64,000 nt of DNA from Acidobacteriaceae bacterium (GTDB taxonomy: Bacteria; Acidobacteriota; Terriglobia; Bryobacterales; Bryobacteraceae), in contig JAFAMD010000048.1 in NCBI GenBank assembly GCA_019233755.1, positions 1 through 64,000 of the forward strand, given 5' to 3'. Under the pieces are notes generated by a model, which had not been told where the DNA came from, did not search any database, and saw nothing but the letters and a program-made list of their open reading frames with translations. Below, one piece after another: positions 26,340-34,954 of this stretch (positions within the stretch are counted from its first letter, which is position 1; each line of letters opens with the position of its first letter). Made by a program: the position numbers and the translations under genes.

Positions 26340-27299
26340 TCAATGCGCAACTGTGTACGTCGTGCGCGTTCGCACGAGCAGTTTGTGCCCATCTTTTTGG
26401 GCAGTGACTTTCACGCTCCTTAGCGTGTGCTTGTCGTTCACTTCGTCGGGTGCATAGCCCAACGTGTAACGATTTCTAATATCTCTAGAGATCTCGTCGA
26501 AGGTCGGCTGCACTTGTTCCAGTCTCTGAGGCTCGAAGAACTTTCCACCGGTGATGTGGGCCATTTTTCGGAGAACACTCGGATTGGCGTCATCACCGTC
26601 TCCTTCGTATAACCCAACGGTGTAAATTGTGGCCCGCGAGGCTTTGATAATTTGCAGCAGCTCGGGGTAGGTCAACTTACTCACATTGTCCCGCCCATCG
26701 CTCACTACAATCAAAGTCCGCTTATCACGATGGCCGAGTTCCAGGTGCCGGATCGCGTAGGCGATGGCATCATAGAGGGCCGTGCGGCCTTGCGGTGCGC
26801 CAAAATAAAGCGCGGATCGAAGCTGTTGCAGATTGTCAGTGAACAGAACATCGTGGGATAGACCGCAGCCGACATAGTCATTGAAATTGACTACAAAAAA
26901 CTCGTCTTGCGGATTGCTCTCCTTGGCGAAGGCGAGTCCAGCCATGATGACGTACGGCCGTTTTCGGCCCATACTCCCGCTATTGTCAACAACCAGACCA
27001 AGCGTCACAGGCGTGTCCAGGCGAGCGAATTGCGTTATCTGGCGTGGGTGGCCGTCTTCGTATATCCGGAAATCGCTTTTGTCGAGATCCGTTACGTAAC
27101 CGCCCTTGGAGTCTTTCACGGACGCGTCCAGCAGGACAAGATCGACATTATCTGAGATCGTGTAGGCCCGTTGGTCAGAGCCGGACGATACCGGAGGCCG
27201 AACTGGCTGCCCTGACACCGCCCACGCTGCCGGTCCAGCCGCTACAGTGGTGACCAGCACGAGCAAGCCACGCTTCCAACCTGTGCGGCGCGTTGCCAT
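26340..27299 (-). CDS. exported VWFA-related domain protein (Acidobacterial type)
   Basis: This 319-residue protein has an N-terminal hydrophobic export segment (LLVLVTTVAAGPAAWAV). Next come the conserved VDLVLLDASVKDSKGGYVTDLDKSDFRIYEDG region of the VWFA-related proteins common in Acidobacteria, then a VWA domain with an intact MIDAS: DNSGSMG, the later Thr (GRTALYDAI) and IVVSDGRDN. It ends without a sortase signal. The gene sits between the LPHTA protein and the sortase, 4 bases upstream of the latter. It may be a ligand-binding or assembly partner; that is inference. Confidence 0.88.
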   Translation of the reverse strand: MATRRTGWKRGLLVLVTTVAAGPAAWAVSGQPVRPPVSSGSDQRAYTISDNVDLVLLDASVKDSKGGYVTDLDKSDFRIYEDGHPRQITQFARLDTPVTLGLVVDNSGSMGRKRPYVIMAGLAFAKESNPQDEFFVVNFNDYVGCGLSHDVLFTDNLQQLRSALYFGAPQGRTALYDAIAYAIRHLELGHRDKRTLIVVSDGRDNVSKLTYPELLQIIKASRATIYTVGLYEGDGDDANPSVLRKMAHITGGKFFEPQRLEQVQPTFDEISRDIRNRYTLGYAPDEVNDKHTLRSVKVTAQKDGHKLLVRTRTTYTVAH

Positions 27300-27342
27300 G
27301 GTCTGTTCTCTACATTCTTTTTACTGCAGCGGGCACTACCTC

Positions 27343-27391
27343 AACCCCAAAGACGCCAAGGCGCATAACCGGCCAGACGTCTTATGGGGTT
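27343..27391 (-). terminator. hairpin between the LPHTA-protein gene and the VWA gene
   Basis: AACCCCAAAGACG (27343-27355) pairs with CGTCTTATGGGGTT (27378-27391) with one bulged base and a loop of about 22 bases. It lies just downstream of the LPHTA-protein stop on the minus strand. No T run follows, so it may be a weak terminator or a processing/stability element that makes the first gene more abundant. Confidence 0.35.
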
Positions 27392-27410
27392 ACAACTGAG
27401 GATCGAAGTT

Positions 27411-28118
27411 TTAGATATTTTTCGTGGTTTGCGTCACCAGCGACAGTAACCCCGCAAGGCTGAGGCAAGCGGCTCCAAGCAAGCCCACCATAGGACTAAC
27501 GCTGGCAGTGTGGGGTAAGGCTGCCGGCTCCGGTTGTACAGGTACCGGCTGCGTGGTTGTGCTCGGTTGCGGCACCTCCGGCTGTGCTGCCGCTGTGGGT
27601 TGAGGCTCCGGTTCCGGAACAGGAGCAGGCTGCACTTCCGGCTGAGGCTGTGGTTCAGGCTCGGTGTAGGCCGCCGGTTGAGGGGCAGGTGCCGCGGACG
27701 CGAGCTGATCTACCAGCTTCTTTGGATAAGGGAATTCCTGACCGAAATTGTCACCAGGATAGAACCAGGCGCGAACTGCCTTCGGAACACCTGCCGGCGT
27801 TTCCCAAAATGCAAACTGAACGTGGTCCGCCGGCTGTAACCGGTAATTCGGAATCGCAAGAATCGTCGTTTCGAGGTGCCGCTGATCCTTGTCATAAATC
27901 TGTACAATGTGCCGGTCAGATGGAGAGTCCATCAGTTTCCAGACATACGTTCCCGGGTCGAGAACTTTGTTACCGGCAATGATTGGTTGCTGGACAGTGA
28001 CGACGGTCATCTTGTTCCACCCGTCCGCATGAGCTTTCGGTACGAACGAAGTGGCGAGTAGACCGACACCTATTACCGCCAAGGCACCAATGTAAAAGGC
28101 TCGAAATCTTCGACTCAT
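27411..28118 (-). CDS. exported Pro-rich protein with C-terminal sortase-like sorting signal (LPHTA)
   Basis: ATG 28118 is preceded by a strong GGAGGAGA and gives 235 residues. There is a signal peptide (FRAFYIGALAVIGVGLLATSFVPKAHA) and a folded domain (about 32-130: VQQPIIAGNKVLDPGTYVWKL ... FAFWETPAGVPKAVRAWFYPG). A Pro/Glu/Gln linker (about 140-198) follows. The end is LPHTAS (from residue 201), a hydrophobic segment (MVGLLGAACLSLAGLLSLV) and a short tail with one Lys. That is a sortase sorting signal of the LPxTA kind used by class D sortases. It is probably the substrate of the sortase two genes downstream. The biochemical role of the folded domain is unknown. Confidence 0.8.
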   Translation of the reverse strand: MSRRFRAFYIGALAVIGVGLLATSFVPKAHADGWNKMTVVTVQQPIIAGNKVLDPGTYVWKLMDSPSDRHIVQIYDKDQRHLETTILAIPNYRLQPADHVQFAFWETPAGVPKAVRAWFYPGDNFGQEFPYPKKLVDQLASAAPAPQPAAYTEPEPQPQPEVQPAPVPEPEPQPTAAAQPEVPQPSTTTQPVPVQPEPAALPHTASVSPMVGLLGAACLSLAGLLSLVTQTTKNI

Positions 28119-28505
28119 CTTCTCTCTCCTCCAAACTCCAAACTGTTTGTTGTGTGCTGTTGCCACAACTTTGTTCGGCTGCTCGCGTTACTGGCGCGGC
28201 GCCGTGCTCTCTGCTCACGTAGGCATGCTGACTGCCAAACACATTCAATGCGGTCAATCAACACCTTTGTGACGCATGTGGGATTTGGAGAGATGCAAAA
28301 ACTACAGAGCCGCGAGGAAATACCGGCATCATGGCCACGGGCGTAATCGAATTGTACGAGGTGATTTTGGCGCTTAGCTAACAGAACCGCCGTACATTAT
28401 CCGAATGTATTATCCGAGCGGTTCGCTATGGATAAAACGGTGAACGGAAGAGGGCTTACAGCCGTTCGATACACGCTACCGAACGGCTTCAACCCTCTGA
28501 GTCAT
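28119..28505. other. 387-base non-coding region between tatC and the sortase-substrate gene
   Basis: This region should contain the promoter of the LPHTA-protein gene and the 3' end of the tat transcript, both on the minus strand. The only clear element is the hairpin at 28449-28498. Short frames here are unsupported. TTATCCG occurs twice close together (28397 and 28409), with no assigned meaning. Confidence 0.5.
28449..28498 (-). terminator. strong hairpin downstream of tatC, probable terminator
   Basis: AGAGGG ... AGCCGTTCG pairs with CGAACGGCT ... CCCTCT. The 9-base inner stem is perfect with an 11-base loop, and a 6-base outer stem is separated by a small internal loop. It begins 8 bases after the tatC stop on the minus strand. 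There is no immediate T run, so it may act with other factors or protect the 3' end. Confidence 0.5.
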
Positions 28506-29609
28506 TTAGTGTTTCGTCAGTGCCCGCACCGGCTGCGCCAGGTACGGCCAGTGAGGCACGAACTGAAAGTGATAGCGATAAATCAGTAGCGCTATCAGGC
28601 CCGCCGCAACTAAGAGCATCGCCAGAATTGCTAAGACGACCTTTGTCCAGGGGAATTTCCTTCCTTCACGCCGCATCACCAGTAGTTGGCTTGCGAACAC
28701 GCCGACGAAAAACAGCAACACCATCGGCACCGCGAAGAGCATCATGTTGAACACGTCGGGTGTCGGCGTGACAACAGCGGCAATGATGGTGATGGCGAGA
28801 ATTGCGTACCGGCTGTGCCGTAGCAGGAAGCGCGGCGAAGCGAGGCGCAGCAGAGTCAGAAAGAAGATGATGACGGGCATCTCAAACACGAGGCCCACAC
28901 CAAGCGTTACGTTTACGAACAGATCGAAATACTCGTTAATGGAAACAACCGGCGTTACGTGGACGTCGCGGCCGATGCCCAAGAGAAATTCAAGACCATA
29001 ACGGAACGCGACGAAATAGGCGAAACAGCCGCCCGTGATGAACAACCCGGCCGTGCAGAGAATAAACGGCACTGCCCATCTCTTTTCGCGCTTATAGAGG
29101 CCCGGCGAAATAAATCCCCAGACCTGGTACAACACCCATGGGGAACCGAGGAAGATCGAGACCAGCAGGGGCAGTTTCAAATAGATGACATTGAACTGCT
29201 CCATCGGCGTGATCTGGGCCAGGTTCGGCGGATTTATGCCCAGGTGCTTCAGAGCGATTACGGCCGGCGCCGAAACCACCTCCCAAAGCTGCTTGCAAAA
29301 GCCGATACTAACCATGAACGCGACAGCAAGACCCAGCAGCGCCCGAATAATTCGTGTGCGCAGTTCCTCCAGGTGCTCCATGAAGGACATGCGCAGCATG
29401 CCCCTCTCTTCTTCGTCCCCCTCGTCTTCATCGCTATCGGAGGGTGGAGGCGGAGGCGGCGTTACCGGAGGTGCCGCTGCGGGCAGATTCGGCGAAGCCG
29501 TTGCGTCAGGCGGAGTGGTGGCAGACGCTTCCGAAACCGTACTGGTAACGGTGCTGTCGATTGCACCCTCCCCGTTTGGAGTTCCGTACTCCTTTGTATC
29601 GTCCAGCAT
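28506..29609 (-). CDS. tatC: Sec-independent protein translocase TatC with acidic/Pro-rich N-terminal extension
   Basis: TatC is the six-helix receptor of the Tat pathway, which exports folded proteins with twin-arginine signals. The core starts near residue 72 with MRMSFMEHLEELRTRIIRAL, the conserved cytosolic FMEHLEELR motif. The usual helices follow, with QITPMEQFNVIYLKL, SPWVLYQVWGFISPGLYKREKR and later family motifs. The protein is 367 residues against about 250 typically; the extra part is an N-terminal extension of about 70 residues rich in Thr, Pro, Asp and Glu, and a moderate C-terminal tail. The gene follows tatA/B by 13 bases. Confidence 0.93.
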   Translation of the reverse strand: MLDDTKEYGTPNGEGAIDSTVTSTVSEASATTPPDATASPNLPAAAPPVTPPPPPPSDSDEDEGDEEERGMLRMSFMEHLEELRTRIIRALLGLAVAFMVSIGFCKQLWEVVSAPAVIALKHLGINPPNLAQITPMEQFNVIYLKLPLLVSIFLGSPWVLYQVWGFISPGLYKREKRWAVPFILCTAGLFITGGCFAYFVAFRYGLEFLLGIGRDVHVTPVVSINEYFDLFVNVTLGVGLVFEMPVIIFFLTLLRLASPRFLLRHSRYAILAITIIAAVVTPTPDVFNMMLFAVPMVLLFFVGVFASQLLVMRREGRKFPWTKVVLAILAMLLVAAGLIALLIYRYHFQFVPHWPYLAQPVRALTKH

Positions 29610-29622
29610 TGATTTCTAATGA

Positions 29623-30066
29623 CTACGCAGGGTGCTGCTCTTCGCCAGCGACGTGCTCGACCGGCTGAGCACTATTCGATCGTGCAACCGTTCCGTTTAC
29701 CGGTAAGTGGGCGGGCGGAGCAGAAGCCGCTTCGCTCGGCGGCTCGCTGATGCCTGGCGTGTTGTAAGAATGCTCAGAGGTCGTGCCTGGCTGCGGTTCC
29801 TGTCCATACTCATCATACGGATACGATTGCCGGGGAGATGAGTAGTCCGGCTTGTACTCCGTGGAGGAGTATTTTTCCAGATTTGCCTCACGCTCAAGTT
29901 CACGCATATGCGATTCGAAGGTAGTCTTGAGCTCATTCTTGGCGCGGCGGAACTCGGTCAGCCCCTTGCCGACGAGCCGGCCCAATTCAGGCAGCTTCTT
30001 CGGGCCAAATAGCACGAGCGCAAGGACGAATATAAAGATCATCTCCTGCGCGCCGATCGGTCCCAT
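29623..30066 (-). CDS. TatA/TatB-family twin-arginine translocase subunit
   Basis: This 147-residue protein has a single N-terminal membrane helix (IGAQEMIFIFVLALVLFGP), the hinge motif FGPKKLPELGRLVGKGL and an amphipathic helix rich in Arg, Glu and Lys (to about 60). A long Pro/Ser/Glu-rich tail completes it. The short N-terminus and FGPKKLP hinge fit both TatA and TatB; the acidic MGPIGAQE start leans toward TatB-like, but with no second TatA copy here it may serve both roles. It is the first gene of the pair with tatC. Confidence 0.9.
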   Translation of the reverse strand: MGPIGAQEMIFIFVLALVLFGPKKLPELGRLVGKGLTEFRRAKNELKTTFESHMRELEREANLEKYSSTEYKPDYSSPRQSYPYDEYGQEPQPGTTSEHSYNTPGISEPPSEAASAPPAHLPVNGTVARSNSAQPVEHVAGEEQHPA

Positions 30067-30176
30067 TTGTGCTTTCCTGACTATTGTGTAACGCCTTTAT
30101 CATAGCCCACGGTTCAGTGGCCCAGACTGCGATTCGTTAGTTTTTTGCTAATTCCTTGTTATGATCGCCAACGCTT

Positions 30177-32327
30177 ATGCGGTTTGCCTTTATTTGCCTG
30201 CTGGCGACCCTGCCTTTTGTATCTAAGGCGCAGGTAGATTTGAAAGCCGACGGGAATGACCATGTCTCGGTCACAATCAGCGGCCAGCCGTTCTCGGACT
30301 TCTATACAGGTCCCGCTTACGCCAAGCCGTTTCTCGCGCCGCTTCGCTCGGCGGACGGGCTGATCGTATCGCGCCGTTTCCCGATGGAGATGGTCGCCGG
30401 CGAATCGCGCGACCATCCCCACCACCGGGGGCTGTGGATCGGTTACGGAGATGTGAGCGGAATCAACTTCTGGGAGAACGATCCGAACTCGAGCACCAGC
30501 AAAGGCAATCCGGCTGTGAAGGGAACAATTGTCCTCCGCAACCTTGACGCCGTTGAACCGGGGACGCGCTTCGGCCGGATCGTCGCGACCTTCGGATGGG
30601 AAGCGCCAGGCAGCGAAGAAATCCTCGAAGAGCGGCGTACCATGACCTTCTTCGCTGACCGAGACGTGCGCCGCATCGATATAGAAGCGGTCTTGACCGC
30701 GAAAGAGGAAGCCGAGTTCGGCGATACGAAAGAAGGCTTCTTTGCGCTTAGCGTGGCGGACGGCCTGGCGGGGAAGAACGGTGGAATCATCCGAAACTCG
30801 GCAGGTCTCGAAGGAGAGAAGAACGTTTGGGGCAAGCGTGCGGACTGGGTGGATTACTCCGGAGCGGTGGACGGCCGGAAAGTCGGTATCACGATCTACG
30901 ACGATCCGCGGAATTACCATCACCCGCCGCGCTGGCATGTTCGGGATTACGGCTTATTCGCCGCGAATCCTTTCGGTGCAAAAGATTTCGACCCGCGATC
31001 AAACGATCGCGCAGGCTACGATCTTCACCCGGGTGAGTCGTTAAGCTTTCGCTATCGCGTCATCATCCATTCCGGCGAAGTGCCGATTCCGCCTGCCGCG
31101 TGGGCCTCGGCGGACTTCAATGCCGAGGCGGCAACGAACGCCTGGCTGGCAACCCTGCCGCCGGCGGCAAGGGCAAGGTCGGATGCCTATTTCGAAGGTG
31201 GATACTGGCTCATGCTATGGGATTTCCTCTATCTCCTTGCCATTCTGTTCTTCCTGCTCGAGAGCGGGCTGTCGGCGCGGATGCGGAATTGGGCGGAGCG
31301 ATTGACGCGCGTTGGGTGGCTGCAGACCTTCCTGTACTGGATCGCGTTCGCCCTCGCGGCGGCGCTGCTGACATTTCCCTTGACCGTATATGAGGACTTC
31401 TTCCGCGAGCACCAATATGGGTTGGCGAATCAGACCTTTGCCGGATGGCTGCGTGATGCAGTCATCGGGTTCGGGGCCGGCACACTGTTGTCGGGCATCG
31501 CGGTCGCCACGCTGCTGGTCATCGTTCAGCGCTGTCCGCGAACCTGGCATTTCTGGGGGACTTTGGCTGCCATCGCGTTCCTCATTGTCGGCATCATGAT
31601 TCAGCCCGTTTTTCTTGCGCCGCTATTCAACACGTACACGCCACTGAAAAACACTCCCATCAAGAGCGAAATCCTGAGCCTCGCTCGAGAAAACGGCATT
31701 CCGGCCAGGGATGTGTACGAAGTCAACGAATCGAAACAGAGCAACCGCGTAAGTGCAAACGTCAGCGGCCTGTTCGGGACCGACCGGATCACTCTTAACG
31801 ACAACCTGCTGAGGCGCTGTTCCCCGGGCGCCATTCTCTCGGTCATGGGGCACGAAATGGGGCACTACGTGATGCACCATATCGCGAACGGCCTGTTGCT
31901 CTCTTCGGCCGCTTGCGCCGCTGCGTTCTGGATACTGCGATGGTTGCTCGGTTGGTCAATCGGTCGCTGGGGCCCGCGATGGCAGATCCGCGGCATCGAG
32001 GATGCTGCCATGCTGCCCCTGGCGGCAATCATTCTGGTCACAATAAGCTTGCTTGCAACCCCGATCAGCAACACATTAACCCGGACCCAGGAGTACGAGG
32101 CGGACATCTTTGGGCTGAACGCCGCTCGCCAGCCGGACGGCGAAGCGGAAGTGGACCTGTTGCTGGGTGAGTACCGGAAGCTCAATCCCGCGCCAGTGGA
32201 AGAGTTTCTGTTCTTTGATCACCCGAGCGGTCGAGCCCGGATTTACGCTGCCATGCGGTGGAAGGCTGAGAATCTGTGCCTCTTCGACCCGGCGCTTGCG
32301 TGCAAAAACCAGCCCGCACCGCGGTAA
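30177..32327 (+). CDS. DUF6807 (PmoA-like) domain fused to a Ste24-type M48 membrane protease
   Basis: This is one uninterrupted frame of 716 residues. A signal peptide (MRFAFICLLATLPFVSKAQ) leads into a DUF6807/PmoA-like domain (about 20-300), with DHPHHRGLWIGYGDVSGINFWEN and HVRDYGLFAANPFGAKDF. This Pfam name does not mean methane oxidation. From about residue 315 comes a Ste24/CAAX-protease-like part beginning ATNAWLATLPPAARARSDAYFEGGYW, with several membrane helices and the zinc motif HEMGH (His559, Glu560, His563). A second zinc-ligand region follows (TQEYEADIFGL). Each half normally occurs as its own protein. The junction is clean. The start is divergent from tatA/B. Confidence 0.85.
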   Translation: MRFAFICLLATLPFVSKAQVDLKADGNDHVSVTISGQPFSDFYTGPAYAKPFLAPLRSADGLIVSRRFPMEMVAGESRDHPHHRGLWIGYGDVSGINFWENDPNSSTSKGNPAVKGTIVLRNLDAVEPGTRFGRIVATFGWEAPGSEEILEERRTMTFFADRDVRRIDIEAVLTAKEEAEFGDTKEGFFALSVADGLAGKNGGIIRNSAGLEGEKNVWGKRADWVDYSGAVDGRKVGITIYDDPRNYHHPPRWHVRDYGLFAANPFGAKDFDPRSNDRAGYDLHPGESLSFRYRVIIHSGEVPIPPAAWASADFNAEAATNAWLATLPPAARARSDAYFEGGYWLMLWDFLYLLAILFFLLESGLSARMRNWAERLTRVGWLQTFLYWIAFALAAALLTFPLTVYEDFFREHQYGLANQTFAGWLRDAVIGFGAGTLLSGIAVATLLVIVQRCPRTWHFWGTLAAIAFLIVGIMIQPVFLAPLFNTYTPLKNTPIKSEILSLARENGIPARDVYEVNESKQSNRVSANVSGLFGTDRITLNDNLLRRCSPGAILSVMGHEMGHYVMHHIANGLLLSSAACAAAFWILRWLLGWSIGRWGPRWQIRGIEDAAMLPLAAIILVTISLLATPISNTLTRTQEYEADIFGLNAARQPDGEAEVDLLLGEYRKLNPAPVEEFLFFDHPSGRARIYAAMRWKAENLCLFDPALACKNQPAPR

Positions 32328-32339
32328 ACTGGCCGGCTT

Positions 32340-33359
32340 TCAGATCTTTTCCCACTGGCCGGTCTTGCCGGAACGCAGGACTGCCTCAATGGCAGCCATA
32401 TTGGCCAAAGCGTTCTCAAGCGGCACAGGAACCGCGCCGTTGTCCTGAATAGCGCGAGAGAAGACGTCGCCCTGAATCGTGTATTGGTCGGCGGCTGGGA
32501 ACTCCTCGACCCGGGCGCTGCGCCCCGCCAGTTGCGAGCCATCATCGACAAAAATGCGGCTGGGGCGGTCGGGCGGGATGTTGTACGGGATTTCGATCTC
32601 TATGCGGCCTTTCGTGCCAAAAATCTGCATCCGCTGGAAGGAAACGAGCTGCGTGCTGCAAGTAAACACCGCATGGCCCGGCGCGAAGTCGAGCATGGCG
32701 GAGCTGAGGCGGTCGGTTTTGAAGTCGGGATCGAGCTCGATGAGACCGGAAGCGCGCACCGGCTCGCGCTCAAACAGGAAACGCGACATCGTGATGGGAT
32801 AACAGCCGATGTCCATAACACCGCCGCCGCCAATCTCCTGGATGTTACGAACGTTCGAAGGATCGCGATTGAAATAGGAAAAAACGCTCAGAATGGCCTT
32901 GAGTTCGCCGATTTCACCGCTTCGAACGATCTCGCGGGTGCGCAGCCATTGGGGATGCGTTCGCACCATAAAGGCTTCGCCGATCTTGACACCGGTCCGG
33001 TCGCGGACTTCGATAAGGCGCCGCCCCTCGGCAACGCTGAGAGAGAGCGGTTTCTCGCACAGGACATGCTTGCCCGCTTCGGCAGCCTTAATGGACCAGG
33101 GCACGTGCAGGTGGTTGGGCAGAGGATTGTAGATCGCTTCGATACCCGGGTCGGCCAGCAGCTCTTCATACGAGCCATACGCTTTCGGAATCTGTAGGGC
33201 ATCCGCTGCGCGGCGCGCACGGTCGCGATCGCGCGAGGCAACGGCGACAATCTTGGTCCGCTCGCCGTTTTGCATGGCGGGTATCACTTTCTTGAGGGCG
33301 ATGTTGGCGGCGCCAAGCACGCCCCAGCGAACCTTCTTCAATACATCTCCGCTGGACAT
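32340..33359 (-). CDS. Gfo/Idh/MocA-family oxidoreductase
   Basis: ATG 33359 gives 339 residues. The NAD(P) fold starts at VRWGVLGAANIALKKVIPAM and continues with IVAVASRDRDRARRAADAL. The family motif CEKPLSLSVAEGRRLIEV carries the EKP lysine, and GGGVMDIGCYPITMSRFLF carries the catalytic-region His/Asp equivalents. It is a cytosolic dehydrogenase for a sugar or cyclitol; the substrate is unknown. It is convergent with the Ste24 fusion (12 bases apart) and divergent from the pyrophosphatase. Unlike the 19753-20709 relative, no signal peptide is present. Confidence 0.9.
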   Translation of the reverse strand: MSSGDVLKKVRWGVLGAANIALKKVIPAMQNGERTKIVAVASRDRDRARRAADALQIPKAYGSYEELLADPGIEAIYNPLPNHLHVPWSIKAAEAGKHVLCEKPLSLSVAEGRRLIEVRDRTGVKIGEAFMVRTHPQWLRTREIVRSGEIGELKAILSVFSYFNRDPSNVRNIQEIGGGGVMDIGCYPITMSRFLFEREPVRASGLIELDPDFKTDRLSSAMLDFAPGHAVFTCSTQLVSFQRMQIFGTKGRIEIEIPYNIPPDRPSRIFVDDGSQLAGRSARVEEFPAADQYTIQGDVFSRAIQDNGAVPVPLENALANMAAIEAVLRSGKTGQWEKI

Positions 33360-33418
33360 GTCCCGAGTTTCGCATTCCCGGGCGGCTCGAAGCACGTTCA
33401 GTCTGCTACGCTGAACGC

Positions 33419-33988
33419 GTGAAGCTGTACGATATTGATCCAGGCCCTGATAGTCCCGAGCTCGTTCGCGTCATTATCGAGATCCCGAAAAACTCGAGCA
33501 ACAAGTATGAGTACGACGGCAATCTGGGTGTATTTCGACTCGATCGCGCACTCTACTCGCCTATGCACTATCCGGGCGACTATGGCTTCATTCCCGGCAC
33601 GTTGGCGGAAGATGGCGATCCCCTCGACATCTTAGTGTTGGTGAATGAGCCCAGCTTCACCGGCTGCATGATGGAAGCGCGGCCGCTCGGACTCCTGCAC
33701 ATGGTGGACGGCAAGGAGAACGATCAAAAAGTTCTGGCTGTACCCAATCGGAATCCGCGTTTTGACGGTATCCACACGATGGACCAGATCTTCCCGCATG
33801 TTCGAAGGGAGATCGAGTACTTCTTCTCGATCTATAAAGAGTTGCAGGGCGCGAAGACGGAAATGAAGGGTTGGGGCGGACCGCGGGAAGCCCGCAAGGT
33901 GATCAACGAGAGCCGGCAGGCTTACCTGGACCGTCGCGAACAGGCGAATGTACCCGTTCGCGACGAAGTCAACTTGATTGCGGAATAG
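33419..33988 (+). CDS. ppa: inorganic pyrophosphatase (type I)
   Basis: This 189-residue cytosolic enzyme hydrolyses pyrophosphate and so drives biosynthetic reactions. Family motifs are VIIEIPKNSSNKYEYD, PMHYPGDYGFIPGTLAEDGDPLDILVLV (metal Asp cluster DGDPLD) and GKENDQKVLAVP. The start is a GTG at 33419, giving MKLYDIDPGPDSPE, which matches relatives. The length is slightly above the E. coli 176 residues owing to a C-terminal tail. It lies 59 bases from the divergent oxidoreductase, so the promoter must fit in that space. Confidence 0.94.
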   Translation: MKLYDIDPGPDSPELVRVIIEIPKNSSNKYEYDGNLGVFRLDRALYSPMHYPGDYGFIPGTLAEDGDPLDILVLVNEPSFTGCMMEARPLGLLHMVDGKENDQKVLAVPNRNPRFDGIHTMDQIFPHVRREIEYFFSIYKELQGAKTEMKGWGGPREARKVINESRQAYLDRREQANVPVRDEVNLIAE

Positions 33989-33998
33989 GCAGCAGTTG

Positions 33999-34709
33999 CT
34001 AGACGTCGAAACCGCCTGAATTGTCGTCGAAGCCGCCGTCGTCCTCGGTGTCCATGGCGTCGTCGAATTGGCTATTGTCGTCGTACTGCGTCTGATCGTC
34101 TACGTTCTGGTCGAAGTGGTCGCCGCGATCGTCCGCCCGGTAGTCCTGGGGTGGCGCTTCGTAATAGTTATTGACCACTTCTTCGGTCGGCATCACGCCG
34201 CCGCCACCGCCCATGAATCCACTACCGCCGCCAAATAATCCGCCGCCGGGATGAAAAAGAGAGCTGATGGCTTCGGCTGCAAGTACCCCGCCAGCCACAC
34301 CGGTTGCGGTCTGGGCTGCGCTGCGCAGGAAACTGGGCGCTCCGCCGCCTGCTGAAGCCGGCGCCGGCGGGGCATATTGCGGCGGCATGGCAGCTTGCGG
34401 TGTTGGCGCGGCATACTGCGGCCGCGCGCCGGCCTGCTGCTGGTAGCCGCCAGCCGCTCCCCCGAGAAAGCTGGATCCGGGCGCGACCTGGGTTTGCGAA
34501 CTGGATTGCAGTTCCTGGATCTGCCGCTGAGCATTCTGAAGGGCGAGGTTCTGGATAAGAACCGTCTGTGTCATCAGGTAGAGCGCGTCAGGCCGGTTGC
34601 CGATATGTGTTCGAATGAATTCTTCTGCTTCGGGATCCCGCGGCGGCGCCGGAGTCTGCGCAATTTTGTTCGCGAGATCGGAGAGCATCTTCTGTTCGTC
34701 TGGTGTCAT
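33999..34709 (-). CDS. DUF2076-family protein
   Basis: ATG 34709 (with GAGGA about 10 bases upstream) gives 236 residues. The N-terminal helical part is the family hallmark: MTPDEQKMLSDLANKIAQ ... DALYLMTQTVLIQNLALQNAQRQIQEL. A Gln/Ala/Pro-rich, Gly-rich middle with GGGLFGGGSGFMGGGGG and a strongly acidic Asp-rich tail follow. DUF2076 proteins are of unknown function and are often described as possible periplasmic ligand-binding proteins, though no signal peptide is visible here. Translation from upstream starts gives a basic stretch that looks non-native. Confidence 0.85.
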   Translation of the reverse strand: MTPDEQKMLSDLANKIAQTPAPPRDPEAEEFIRTHIGNRPDALYLMTQTVLIQNLALQNAQRQIQELQSSSQTQVAPGSSFLGGAAGGYQQQAGARPQYAAPTPQAAMPPQYAPPAPASAGGGAPSFLRSAAQTATGVAGGVLAAEAISSLFHPGGGLFGGGSGFMGGGGGVMPTEEVVNNYYEAPPQDYRADDRGDHFDQNVDDQTQYDDNSQFDDAMDTEDDGGFDDNSGGFDV

Positions 34710-34954
34710 GCGTTTCAGTCCTCTTTTAAGTCTGCCTCTCAGTAGACGCGAGCGCATCACCCTTGGTTCAGCCGCGAGCACAAAGTTTTGTTCCTGAAAC
34801 AAAACCGCCCGCCGGATGTTGCAAGTCCGCCTCACTCGTGACAGTGTAGGGATTGGGTGATGCACCTTCGGGTTTGCCCTTGCCATGAGGGCGGAGCAAG
34901 CGAGAGCGGAGGTTTAACGCAACACCGTTTCAGTCCGCCAGGAGACTGTACGCC

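Noticed and set aside
30160-30165. TATGAT -10-like element before the DUF6807-Ste24 gene
   Set aside because: No convincing -35 at the right distance; too close to the start codon to be claimed as a promoter from sequence alone.
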